A stretch of DNA of 64,000 nt from Plecoglossus altivelis. Lineage: Eukaryota > Chordata > Actinopteri > Osmeriformes > Plecoglossidae. The stretch is taken from positions 15,085,226 through 15,149,225 of the forward strand of contig BROE01000013.1 of assembly GCA_036571765.1 (NCBI GenBank). The letters run 5' to 3'. A program made the position numbers and the translations under genes. The first letter of the stretch is position 1. Each line of letters begins with the position of its first letter. Below the pieces are notes generated by a model. That model saw only the letters and a program-made list of their open reading frames with translations, was not told the DNA's origin and did not search any database. Shown here one piece after another: positions 49,713 through 59,560 of the stretch.

Positions 49713-49811
49713 CCCTTGTATGAAATGACAGGAGTTGCTGTTAACATGTTTTCTACAGCACTGCTAAGACCGCATCCTCCCCCCCATCTCTTTCCTGCCA
49801 GGAAGCCGCAG
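49713..49811 (+). CDS. Candidate 99-base internal exon (unrecognised)
   Basis: A long pyrimidine tract from about 49650 ends in CTCTTTTCAG at 49712, an excellent acceptor match. A CAG/GTAACT donor follows at 49811/49812. The 99-base segment is 33 codons, open in phase 0 only, reading PLYEMTGVAVNMFSTALL then RPHPPPHLFPARKPQ; the other two frames stop within a few codons. Length divisible by three, a single open frame and both splice signals make it the best exon candidate here. I recognise no protein family. A CT-rich simple repeat could still mimic the acceptor. Confidence 0.28.
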
Positions 49812-50727
49812 GTAACTTCTTTTTTTTTTTGCTGTTGCTTATTTGCTCTCGGCACAATGTTTGTGCAACAGTCTGGTTCTGTCTCATCGGCTCTGCCTCA
49901 ACCGGAAGCCCTGCAACTCTGACCAAGGTGAATGTTGAAGGAACATTGACGTCCATCTCCCCATGGGGCCTCCGACTGTCTATGTCACACCACATTACCC
50001 ATCAGGCCTTGCAAGCGCAGGTGGCAGAGAAGCCAGGGGCGGATGGGGACTAGGTGACCTTAGACCTCTGACCCTTTCACTCAGAGTAGACATCTAAGTA
50101 CATAGTGTACTGCAGATTGCAAGGGAGGGGTCACAATAGGTCACAATACAGTGGAAAGTTACAGAGTTTCCCTGAGGTAAAGTGCTCCAGGGTCAAGTTG
50201 GCCCTACAGGTAAACATGGTGATGTGGTCTTACTCATTGTCAAATACCATTTGCTGGCAAAGACTGTATCGTAAGATGAGAATCCTAATATAACCCCCAC
50301 ATCGGAACACCAGCACACTAAAAACCCCAGGGCCTCAGCCCCGGGCCCCCACATCCAAGCCACCCTGGCCCTGGGGGTATCAGTCATGCCCCAAGAACCA
50401 GGCCCCAGGAACCAGGCCCCAGGCCCTTGGCTTATGCTGCAATTATCTCCATTGAATTCTTACATCAAAGGTGGGTAGTGGCATTTCACAGTGTGCCTCA
50501 TCAGAAGCTGCTCCATTGTTGTTTACAAGGAAACCTATTGAAGATCAATATAGCAGCATCCACTCGCTGTCCTAATGATGGCTGCCATAACGGAACAATG
50601 CACTGTGTTGTTCGTTTTTTTTTATCAACTTCCGTGACCTTGACGCGCGCAAACACGCAGACTCTCACATTAGTCGCCGGGTGTGCAAAGGTTATCCTAA
50701 ACATCGGTTTGTTTTGTTCCATTTCAG
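49812..50727. other. Non-coding stretch between candidate exons
   Basis: It contains a T-run near 49820-49830 and a 14-base tandem repeat at 50388-50423. An acceptor-like TTTTGTTCCATTTCAG ends at 50727. No further gene evidence. Confidence 0.4.
50388..50423. repeat. 14-base tandem repeat, about 2.6 copies
   Basis: Units GCCCCAGGAACCAG start at 50388 (one change), 50402 and 50416 (partial). Confidence 0.85.
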
Positions 50728-50913
50728 GGATCAAAATCCATTAAGCCTGAGTGTAATCAAAAGTGTCATTGTGGAGCCTCCGGTCTATGCTGTTCCAAGC
50801 ACGGTCTTGTTAAAGTGTTTGGTTGTGCTGCGTTGGGCTGTGTTGTGTTGTGTGAGACAGCTGATGAGTCAGGTGTCTGGATGACACCTCGTGGAAGGTT
50901 TCGATTCTGTTAG
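50728..50913 (+). CDS. Candidate terminal exon, cysteine-rich (unrecognised)
   Basis: After an acceptor-like TTCCATTTCAG the phase-0 frame stays open for 61 codons to TAG at 50911-50913. The predicted residues begin GSKSIKPECNQKCHCGASG and include nine cysteines, with a C-x3-C-x-C-x5-CC start. That spacing is reminiscent of small disulphide-rich domains but does not match one I can name. The phase agrees with the candidate exon at 49713-49811. The later half is TG-repeat-derived (TGTGTTGTG), which would generate cysteine and valine codons without selection. Treat as weak. Confidence 0.15.
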   Translation, partial: GSKSIKPECNQKCHCGASGLCCSKHGLVKVFGCAALGCVVLCETADESGVWMTPRGRFRFC

Positions 50914-51066
50914 CGACACAAATCTGATCCAGAGGCCACTGGGCTTTGAAATAGATGCATGTCACGATAGGTTTCAGAACTATACAGTGTGACCTTTCTG
51001 TCTCATATCTCTTCATTTGCGGTACCTCCCTGTCTCTCTCTCCCTGTCTCTCTTTCTCCCTGTCAG

Positions 51067-51412
51067 GGGGCAGTGGCACACAGCTGTCCCTGAGTCCCAG
51101 CTCTCTGTGGACGTGCCTGAACAGAGGGCTGAAAGTCACTCAGGGGGGCACACAGACTCTGAGGGAGGGGTTGGCTGGGTGGGAGGAGGGGTGGGAGGAG
51201 GGGCGAGGGTTGTGGGGGACTGGAGGTCGCCGGCCCATACGCTCCCGAGCGATGCGACCTTCCGGTGGGGGCAAGGGGAAGGGGGAGGGGGGGAGCGGGG
51301 TGGGTTGGCAGCCGTGTGCTCCACCGCTGTCACTGAGGACAATCCAAAGACAGGAAACCGGATCCCAGGTTTCCACCTGAGTCACACTCCAGCTCTCTGT
51401 CTGGATGGGTGG
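51067..51412 (+). other. Candidate G-rich exon or plain G-rich block
   Basis: A pyrimidine tract ending in CTCCCTGTCAG at 51066 and a TGG/GTGAGT donor at 51413 enclose 346 bases, open in one plus frame throughout. The phase matches an upstream junction at 48003. The centre (about 51161-51305) is GGGAGG-rich with a CpG cluster near 51228-51266, so absence of stops is expected from composition. The minus strand also offers an exon model here, and the two cannot both be right. No family is recognised. Confidence 0.15.
51140..51332 (-). other. Alternative minus-strand terminal exon model, proline-rich
   Basis: On the minus strand TTGTCCTCAG (51333-51342) is an acceptor match, followed by two open frames ending at 51140 and 51136. 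One reads DSGGAHGCQPTPLPPSPF, then EGRIARERMGRRPPVPHNP, and is proline-rich. Upstream on the same strand, 51540-51602 is a 63-base segment with a GGCAG acceptor and an AAG/GTGAGC donor that joins in frame. Proline-rich reading is expected opposite a G-rich strand, so this may be compositional. Confidence 0.14.
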
Positions 51413-51417
51413 GTGAG

Positions 51418-51516
51418 TGGTGTGTGCGTGTGTGCATGTGTGTGTACAGTGTGTGTGTGTTGTGTGTGTGTTGTGTGTGTGGTGTGTGTGTGGGTGTGTG
51501 TGGTGGTGTGGTGTGG
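51418..51516. repeat. Imperfect (GT)n microsatellite
   Basis: About 100 bases of GT with TGTTG and GGTGG breaks. Confidence 0.88.
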
Positions 51517-51539
51517 GAGACACGGGTGGCCCGGCTCAC

Positions 51540-51602
51540 CTTGGAGAGTCTGCAGGTTGCTGTGGCTCACCGCCGCAGCTGTGGGCGCAGGTGGTTGACC
51601 TC
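51540..51602 (-). other. Candidate 63-base minus-strand exon at gap edge
   Basis: On the minus strand a UG-rich tract ending in GGCAG leads into 63 bases ending CCAAG/GTGAGC, a strong donor. Two frames are open; one reads GQPPAPTAAAVSHSNLQTLQ. The upstream part recurs at 52006-52041 beyond the gap with a one-base insertion, so the length and frame are uncertain. No family is recognised. Confidence 0.14.
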
Positions 51603-51649
51603 CTGCCACACAACACATACACACATACACCATACACACAAACACACAC

Positions 51650-52005
51650 NNNNNNNNNNNNNNNNNNNNNNNNNNNNNNNNNNNNNNNNNNNNNNNNNNN
51701 NNNNNNNNNNNNNNNNNNNNNNNNNNNNNNNNNNNNNNNNNNNNNNNNNNNNNNNNNNNNNNNNNNNNNNNNNNNNNNNNNNNNNNNNNNNNNNNNNNNN
51801 NNNNNNNNNNNNNNNNNNNNNNNNNNNNNNNNNNNNNNNNNNNNNNNNNNNNNNNNNNNNNNNNNNNNNNNNNNNNNNNNNNNNNNNNNNNNNNNNNNNN
51901 NNNNNNNNNNNNNNNNNNNNNNNNNNNNNNNNNNNNNNNNNNNNNNNNNNNNNNNNNNNNNNNNNNNNNNNNNNNNNNNNNNNNNNNNNNNNNNNNNNNN
52001 NNNNN
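51650..52005. other. Assembly gap (356 N)
   Basis: A run of 356 N. Both edges lie in the same CA-rich sequence, and the flanks are near-identical (see 51572-51649 against 52006-52086). The gap may therefore be false, joining overlapping contig ends. Confidence 0.98.
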
Positions 52006-52041
52006 GCCGCAGCTGTGGGCGCAGGTGGTCTGACCTCCTGC

Positions 52042-52094
52042 CCACACACACATACACACATACACACATACACACAAACACACACACACACACA
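52042..52094. repeat. (CA)n-type microsatellite
   Basis: CACATA/CACA repeats ending in pure CA. Confidence 0.88.
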
Positions 52095-52711
52095 AGGAGA
52101 ACAGAGCACTATCAAATGACTAGCATCAGCCGCCGGCATGCACCTGCACATCTCCTCCTCCTCTTCTGCAGATACTGATACTGCTATGAGATGTGTGCAT
52201 GCCTAACTTTGTTCTTCTGACTCACTTCTCTCCTTCCTGTTTCCTTGTTTCCTGTTCTCGGTCGCCGACTAACAGTGATATAAATGTAACCTAACATTAA
52301 CCATTGGTACATTATTGATGGGTCAAAACATGAAGAAAAGCAAGTCACTTGACGGTCAATGAAAGAAACACATGTACCAACAGACTATTATAGCCTCCGT
52401 TTCTTGTAAATACATTAATATCCAGTTGGAGGTGGATGTAGTCAGGCATGACTGAAAGATGTGTGTTTGTGCATCATCTGAAAGGTGATCAAAAGAGCAG
52501 CTTTCATTTGACGAACAAAGGATCTGAAAAGGCGAGGCAGGGAATAAAGCGATGGATGGCGGTTCTTTGCCCCACCTTCCATAGGCACCCGTCACACCTT
52601 CATGAGTTAGGAAAGAAGCTGGTGTACGTTGAAGGGGATATTGACAGATGAGTGGCCCGTATCAACAACGTGGACCTGAAACAGCTGAGAAAGACAGAAG
52701 AACGAGTGACA
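52095..52711. other. Non-coding stretch
   Basis: No gene, RNA or mobile element is recognised. Confidence 0.5.
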
Positions 52712-52733
52712 GTGAGTGAGTGAATGAGTGAGT

Positions 52734-52831
<98 letters not shown>

Positions 52832-52841
52832 GAGAGAGAGT
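52712..52841. repeat. (GAGT)n-(GA)n-(GATA)n-(GA)n compound array
   Basis: GAGT-type units at 52712-52740, about 16 GA units to 52771, about 15 GATA units to 52831, then GA to 52840. A 130-base purine-biased compound microsatellite, probably highly polymorphic. Confidence 0.95.
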
Positions 52842-54159
52842 GATACAGTACTACACATGCATGCTGACCATGAGTTAAGCTTGATGAACGGCCGACAAAC
52901 ACGTTTGGAAGTGTCCATGTTATAAAGCGCGAAGTCCATCACTAAAACACAGCACGACCACATAGCCTTGTCACCCTGTTTCTCTCGTGCCCCCCATGAA
53001 ACTGACACAAATTATCCCATCAACTACATTACCCAGCAGCCACCACTGCAGGCCACATGGCCCCCCCACTGGCCTAAGTAGAATGGAGGGCATTGCACCT
53101 GTCATGTTCTTATGGAGCATCTGCGATCAGAGCCTGTCATTATGCTGCACATTATGTTCCAGCAGAGCCCCTCATGGAGAGAGAGTTCATGGTGCGGTGC
53201 ACTAGATCTAACAGTGTGTCCTGTGTACTAAACAAAGGCCTGTCACAGTGGTGGATCTGATGCTGTGCTGGGAGGAGGGGTGTGCATGTCTGTGTGTGTG
53301 TGTGTGTGTGTGTGCGTGTGTGTGTGTGCGTGTGTGTGTGTGTGTAGGGAAGTCACATGTCTAGGGTGTGAAATCGAACAGATAACCACGAAGTCTCAAC
53401 ATCTTTTCAGCCCCCACCGTCCACCCCCTACCCCCTGAGTGCACCTTCCTCCAGCCCAAATATGGAATACGTTTGGGCAACTTGCTGCCCCCACCATTTT
53501 CATTCCAGAGCAGGGAGGTTTGTTTCAAACCAGGCACGTTCATCTGTGAGGGAGCCGTACGTACTTTCTTCCTGCGCAGCAAAAATCCCAACATCAGGAA
53601 CCTAAGCTTAGGGCAAAAAACACAAGACTGCTTTTCCCTTCTCTTTTTTCCTAATAAAAATACTAAACAAAAACACCTTTTACTCTTTACGGTTCATACC
53701 ACAGGCCATCGAAAAACCTTTAGTCGCACACTTATGTGAATCGCAGTGGATCACGCTTACTCTCATTAACGTCCATTCTCTTTCATGACTGACTCAGGTG
53801 ACAGAAGACTTGAGAAGTGAAAAGAATAATAATCGAAGGTCGCATCCTTCCTCTTTAAACCTTAGAGAACTAGCTGGAGTACTTCAGTGACAACCGTGGC
53901 TTACAATGTTATTTTGACGGTTTTCAGCACTTTGCTTTGCAGTGGATAGCTATTTTCAAAGACAGCCAAGTACTTATGGTGCACTTTCTTTCTCGAACCC
54001 AATGCAATTAAACCAAGAACTCATTCCCACAAGTGCCAGCCATGGGGCAAATCAAACACATCTCAATTACTTTCAAAAAAATTCTAGTAATTGTTGCTGA
54101 CCCATTTCACCTGCCCAGAGTAAAACACCCCCAGGTTACATAAACATGGATGTGGAGAC
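52842..54159. other. Non-coding stretch
   Basis: It holds the GT array at 53290-53345. Otherwise no gene or RNA is recognised. Confidence 0.5.
53290..53345. repeat. (GT)n microsatellite
   Basis: About 55 bases of GT with two GCGT interruptions. Confidence 0.92.
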
Positions 54160-55215
54160 ATAGATGAGGCCAGAGGAGAGGCTCAAGAGGAAGTTAGAAT
54201 GGAGGCAGGGGGGGATGTAAGGAGGCCTCTGGAGGTGGAGAGGGTGGTGGAGCCTGAGGGCAGAGGCAGGGTGAATGGTGGAGGTAATGATGGAGGCAGG
54301 GTGATAGAGGCAGGAATGTCTCTCAGGAGGTAGGGTGGGGGTGGAGGTAGTGGTGAAGGCAGGGTGACAGGGGCAGAGTGGGGGATGGAGGTAGTGGTGG
54401 AGGCAGGGTGACAGGGGCAGAGTGGGGGGTGGAGGTAGTGGTTTAGCTGACAGTAGCCAAGCAGGTTCCTGTGTTCATTTTGTCCTTGGCCCGGTTGACA
54501 TCTGCCTGCTGTCTGCCTCTGTCAACATGACACACTGATGTGAGAAAAGTGGATGGTGGGTGGGGGGATGAGGGGGCACAGGATGAGAGTAGAGTGAATG
54601 AGGGGGTGATGGAGAAGAGGACAGGGAATGGGAGGACTAATGGGGGAGCTAGGAAGCTGACAATGGGAGTGTAAAGCAGATTGGGAAACAGGGCGGTCCC
54701 CAGGAATCTTGGTGTCCATGAAAAGATATTACACCGAGCCCCTTCAAATATATATTGATCAGCAGGGGGTCATGTAAGCTTCATCCATCCAGGATTTTGG
54801 GGGCATTCCAGTCAGAACCAACACCCCTCTTTACTGTGCTTTACAATAGGGGGGAGGGAGGAAGGGAGGGAGAAGCTTGTGTAGGAGTGAGCTGGGGTAG
54901 AAAGTCTGATGGAGGTCTCGATTGGATGGGATTATATTGACGCCTGGTGGGTTGAGGGAGAAGAGAGCTAAGACAGAAGGTGGATTCAAGGAGCGTGAGT
55001 GAGGGGAGGAGGTGCTGAGGGGTGAGGGTTGAGGATGAGCGAGCTGTTATGGGAGAGGGGTGAGAATAGGTGGAGGAGAGGGAATGGATATGGAGGGGAG
55101 GCTAGGGTGAGTCTCTGAGCCAGAGCAGGAGGAGCTGGGAGGTGGTCCGCAGCCAGAGACAGAGGGAGGAGATGCTTTGGAGGCAGGGGAGGTGGGGGGG
55201 GTGAGGCGAGGTGAG
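54160..55215. repeat. Purine-rich region with GGAGG minisatellite-like structure
   Basis: About 1 kb strongly enriched in G and A on the plus strand, with recurring GGAGG, GGTGG and GGCAGGGTGA words. Between 54342 and 54443 it forms a regular 44-base tandem repeat; elsewhere the repetition is degenerate. The minus strand gives proline/serine-rich open frames such as 55047-55256. Confidence 0.75.
54342..54443. repeat. 44-base minisatellite, about 2.3 copies
   Basis: TGGAGGTAGTGGTG starts at 54342, 54386 and 54430, exactly 44 bases apart, with GGCAGGGTGACAGGGGCAGA in each full unit. Confidence 0.9.
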
Positions 55216-57829
55216 GTTAGGAGGCAGAGACGTCTGTTCCCCAGCTGTGCTTCCACCTTCTGTGATCCCCAAGCCTCCAGGCAGCCTCGCCTACAGGCTA
55301 GTGTGGGTTTTTAATAAGCAGCCCAACGCTTTCACAGGCCCTCAGATAAACAACTAATGAAATCCCTCTCTGCCTCCTAATCTAAATACCAGCATGCACC
55401 TTGGGCTCTGGAGCCAAGCACTGGCAGAGACCCAGCCCTGTGCTGGAAAACCCTGGCTTCCTCATATTGCTTCAATGAGGGCTGTAGTACTCAGCACAGC
55501 AAGGCCCAGCACAGCCCAATTAACACAGACTAGCCAAATGCAGCAGCGCCATCCACCACCAAATATCCCAAAGCAGGAGCTAACGCGTAGGACATTTCTC
55601 ATACAACTTGCCACTGAAATACAATCAACTGTGACACCCTGTGGTGACAAGGTTAACCAATGTGTTTACCACTGATAAAAGGAGGGAATCACCTACGCCC
55701 ACATAACTTAACGGCAATAAAATCCTTTTATAGCGACCTGGGAGAGGCGGTTTGGTTGCTAATAGTGACAGAGGTGACACGGGCATGTCAAAAGTAAAAG
55801 CCTGCTCTTGCACTCAGACCATAAAAGAGCTGTAATTTTTGCATGAGTGACAGGTTGCATTGCCTGACATCACTCTTCCTCTGCCATCTCCAGTTTCTGC
55901 CTCCCTCTCTGTCCCCCACACCTTCACACACGCACACGCAAACACTGACACACACGCATCAGCACAAACACAAACGCAAAGAAATACACACCTTGAAGTC
56001 CCCGCTGCCTTCTCCTCACTCTCAGTTCCCTACTCTCTGCTGGAATCACTATTGGCAAATCGAGCGGAGCAGGATTAATTGTAATTCAAGGTCTATTACT
56101 GGTGGTGCTGCTTGGTTTGGGTCCACACTGCAGGTGGGTGGTGGGGATATAAGAGCCAGCACTGCAGGCTAGGTTGCTCTGGCCTCAGATTGTTAAATAG
56201 CTTTTTGATCGAATTGATAAATCACAGAACCCTGCCCAACTGTAAAAAAAAAAGGTTTGGAATAAAAACAAAAAGGAAAATAGAAAAAAAGGCATGGACT
56301 AAAACACACTTCTATTCACACCATGCCTCGTTCGCTTACTTTTTTAATGCTCTTTTCCTCTTTTCTGTTTTCATACATTACTTATCACTCTCTCGCTTGT
56401 TGTCTCTCTCCCTCTCTCTCTCTGTCACATACACACAATCAGTCAGTCAGTCAGTTGGTCAGTCAGTCAGTCGGTCAGTCAGTTAGTCACAAAAAGGAAT
56501 GACGATGAGGTGGAACTCAAGTGTGGAGACATGGTGCCCCCTTGAGGTGACATGAGGGACAGCCCATGCCAACCCTACCATTAAACTGTGACTACCCACA
56601 TGGCTTTCCAGCTGTCTCGCAGCCAAGCCAGCTGGAACAGCTCAGCCAACTATCCCCACTCTTAAATGTCACTTTTCACACAAGCTACGTGATCCACTGC
56701 GATTCACATTCAGCGCATAACAGACCAGTTCATATAATGAGAAGGATCAGCATTAGATACACTAGACTGGGTTGTGAAATCGACCCCTGCAGAGTAGAAA
56801 GGTCATTGCTGGACAGCGACTGGACTCAGCATGTGGAAGTGCTAAGAGAATTCAGCTCATGGCCTCCGGTAGTCTTCGGGGAGAGGGCTGGAGATGTGCC
56901 ATGCGTGAACTCCATCAGTGTATCTCTCTGTCATCGCTGCCTCAGGTCCCTCTGTTTGACTGTGAGGTGTCGTGGAGGAGAGCCAAACAGCAGACACATG
57001 TATCCTTTGTTATGACACCTTGTGGCATGAATGAGTGGTTACATAGATCTGGAGCTGCACTTTAGTTAATGGTTGATCTTGACCCACAGTCAGAGGTTTA
57101 CTACATCATGCCAAGATGTTGCCCTACAGTATTATGGTCATTAAATATAAATGGTATTTTCTCTGGTTCATTGTGTTGAAACATGAAGCCGTATAACACA
57201 GTGTCCTTGGATAGCTGGTGTCTGCTTTGTTGCTTTGAAGTAAAGGGGCAAGAAAGTTCCAACATTTGTTGGGAAGTTTCTCTCTGAGTGATTGAGCTGT
57301 CATGTTTTCGGAACTATGTTCAAGGCACCAAATTGATTTTGGAAAACTCAGGAAGGCAAACGGGATTTTTGCTTTTACATTTTGTTCTCCTCGTGTGAAT
57401 TTTCACGTGATTTGCTCTTAAAGTTTGGAGCAGCTTGGAATCAAAAGCTTGAGCAAGTGGAGTGGAACATTTCTTGGTGTGTTCTCCTGCAGTAATTTGT
57501 CACAGCTGCCTTCCAGGGACACACAAAATGTAACTCCCAGATACAAATACAATACTATCAGATAGTAATAGGTTAACCATGCATGGATCCAATCACACGT
57601 CTAGACAGACCTTCTCAATTTCACAACGGAAGTGTTTCGGTCAGTGTGTTATCTTTGGGTGGGGATAATTCCAGCATCCAAGACAATCAAATGAAAAGAG
57701 AGACAGTGAAGTCAAGACGGGAGTTACCAACTCAGGACATCATGCCATGTGAGTGTGTGACTTTTCTTTGGCTACATCTGTTTTCGGGTTGACATCTTAA
57801 TTGGTTTCCAAGCTAAGCTGTGCCCCCTT
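55216..57829. other. Non-coding stretch
   Basis: No gene is recognised. It contains CA/CG-rich sequence near 55925-55980, an A-run near 56243, a CAGT array at 56439-56488, and a 149-codon plus-strand frame at 56566-57015. That frame is free of simple repeats but has no motif I know and no splice context. Confidence 0.45.
56439..56488. repeat. (TCAG)n tetranucleotide repeat
   Basis: About twelve TCAG units with TTGG, TCGG and TTAG variants. Confidence 0.9.
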
Positions 57830-58150
57830 TGTCACATTGCTCAATTATCCTCCGCCAATTTCCTGCAAAAGTCAAGCTCTCTCGCTGCTTTACCTCTGTT
57901 GCTGCTCTGACACCATGCCATTTAAGCTCGGAAATTAGTTCTCCTTTTTTTTTTTTTTTGGTCCTCGTGATTTGTATGCCCCAAAGTTGAGTCTGTTTCA
58001 CGTCCCCATTAATGCCTAGTAAAGGTCACAGGGAGATTTTGAATCATTGAGGCCCATTAGCTTGCTGTACATTATTTAAGCCCTGTTGAGCCAGGCAGTG
58101 TGTTTTCAATTACTGCTCATGATAAACGAATTTAGGTAGAGCGAAGTATT
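57830..58150. promoter_or_regulatory. Candidate conserved non-coding element
   Basis: Largely repeat-free apart from a T15 run at 57945-57959. It contains GAAATTAGTT, CCCATTAATGCC, CCCATTAGC and TTCAATTACTGC cores. The texture is like other vertebrate enhancers; not tested. Confidence 0.2.
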
Positions 58151-59200
58151 GCAGCTAGCTATCGTGGACAAGAGTCAGGAGAAATATACACGATGTACAT
58201 GATGGACGAGGAAACAATCCCGACTCGCACTCCATAGCTGTCCATATCCAAGTTATCCCCTCCATCTTCACAGCACCTGAAGGTTACGTTAAGTTGGGTT
58301 GAAAGGGGAAGAGATAAGAGTGACCTGTTCCATCCTGTATCTGCCTCAGGGAATGTGTTGGAAGCCCCTTCGTCTGTGTAACTTTTCCTGAAGGCTTTAA
58401 GTACCAGCCTGCCTCATTAGGCAGCAGTGTTTGAGCAGGATGACGGCTGATTGGCTGTCTCCTAAGAACAGCAGTCCCTATGAGGATCCCTTTGAAATCT
58501 CACTGCGACCCATCCAACTCCCCAGACATGAGAGGCTGTATCCCGGTGAGATAGGTCACAGTTTACACACACACACACACACACAAACACACGCGAGAGT
58601 CTGATAGGTTAGGGTGCCTATCTACAGTCCCTCTGTGGCAGTCTCAAAGCTGTGAGGGAAAACATGCTCATGTCCAGCCCTCAAACCTGAGGATACCTCT
58701 GTTCTGTGGACAAGCCATGGAGCTTTGTAAGAATGCAGTAATCCCGTGCAATGCTACAGGATTTTGCAAGCTAATTCCTGAGCCAAGTCCACAAGAGTTG
58801 ACTATATCAAAGACACATACTCAGAGGAATTAAGGTATTTGATTGCTTCGATATTGGATGATCCTTTTCAAAAATCATGACATGGATCTTGAGTGTTAAA
58901 CAGAAAATAGATGAGATGATAGCTTTGCCCTTCTCATTTAAGTAGTAGAGAGATCTTAAGACAGAAATTGTGTGGAGAGGCACTGTTGATAGGGGAGAGA
59001 TGACACATTCACTGACAATCACAGGGTCTCTGAACACAGAGTCAGGTGTATAGGTATCCCCTCAGAATAGAAAACGAAACAATTATCATAGAGATCAAAA
59101 AATGGCTGAATGACTCAGGGGTCGTGTGGTTGATGAGGGAGAATTAGAAGAAAGTCTCGATTTTAAAAAGTTTTTTAATCTTCTTATTGATCTCTATTTT
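58151..59200. other. Non-coding stretch
   Basis: A small CA repeat at 58566-58585; no gene recognised. Confidence 0.5.
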
Positions 59201-59220
59201 CTCTCTCTCTTGCTCTCTCG

Positions 59221-59264
<44 letters not shown>

Positions 59265-59265
59265 G
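59201..59265. repeat. (CT)n microsatellite
   Basis: About 65 bases of CT with TG, CG and TT interruptions. Confidence 0.9.
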
Positions 59266-59334
59266 TGACAAGATAATGCATTTCATCCATTTGCATCATC
59301 TCAAGCGTAGCTTTCATTTTTTCCTGTTCAGTAA

Positions 59335-59560
59335 GTAATTTTAAATTATTCCCACTTTGTATTAAAATTGATCTGAGAGCAAGCAGCAATTAAAAGCCAC
59401 GTAATGCTCATTAGATGTTTAAACACAATGCATTATTGATGACTGGGCACACAAAAATTAGTGTCATAACTTCAAAACACACAAGGAAAGAGGAAGTGAT
59501 GTGTTTGTCAGTCAATGGAAGTTAGATTAAATGTCAATTATAATAGTTTACACTGTCATT
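59335..59560. promoter_or_regulatory. Candidate conserved non-coding element
   Basis: AT-rich and repeat-free, with AGTAATTTTAAATTATTCCC, AGCAATTAAAAG, CTCATTAG and GCATTATTGATGAC cores and stops in all frames. Inference from texture. Confidence 0.2.

Noticed and set aside
56566..57015. 149-codon plus-strand open frame without simple repeats
   Set aside because: Frames of this length are expected a few times by chance in 64 kb read six ways; no motif, promoter or splice evidence.
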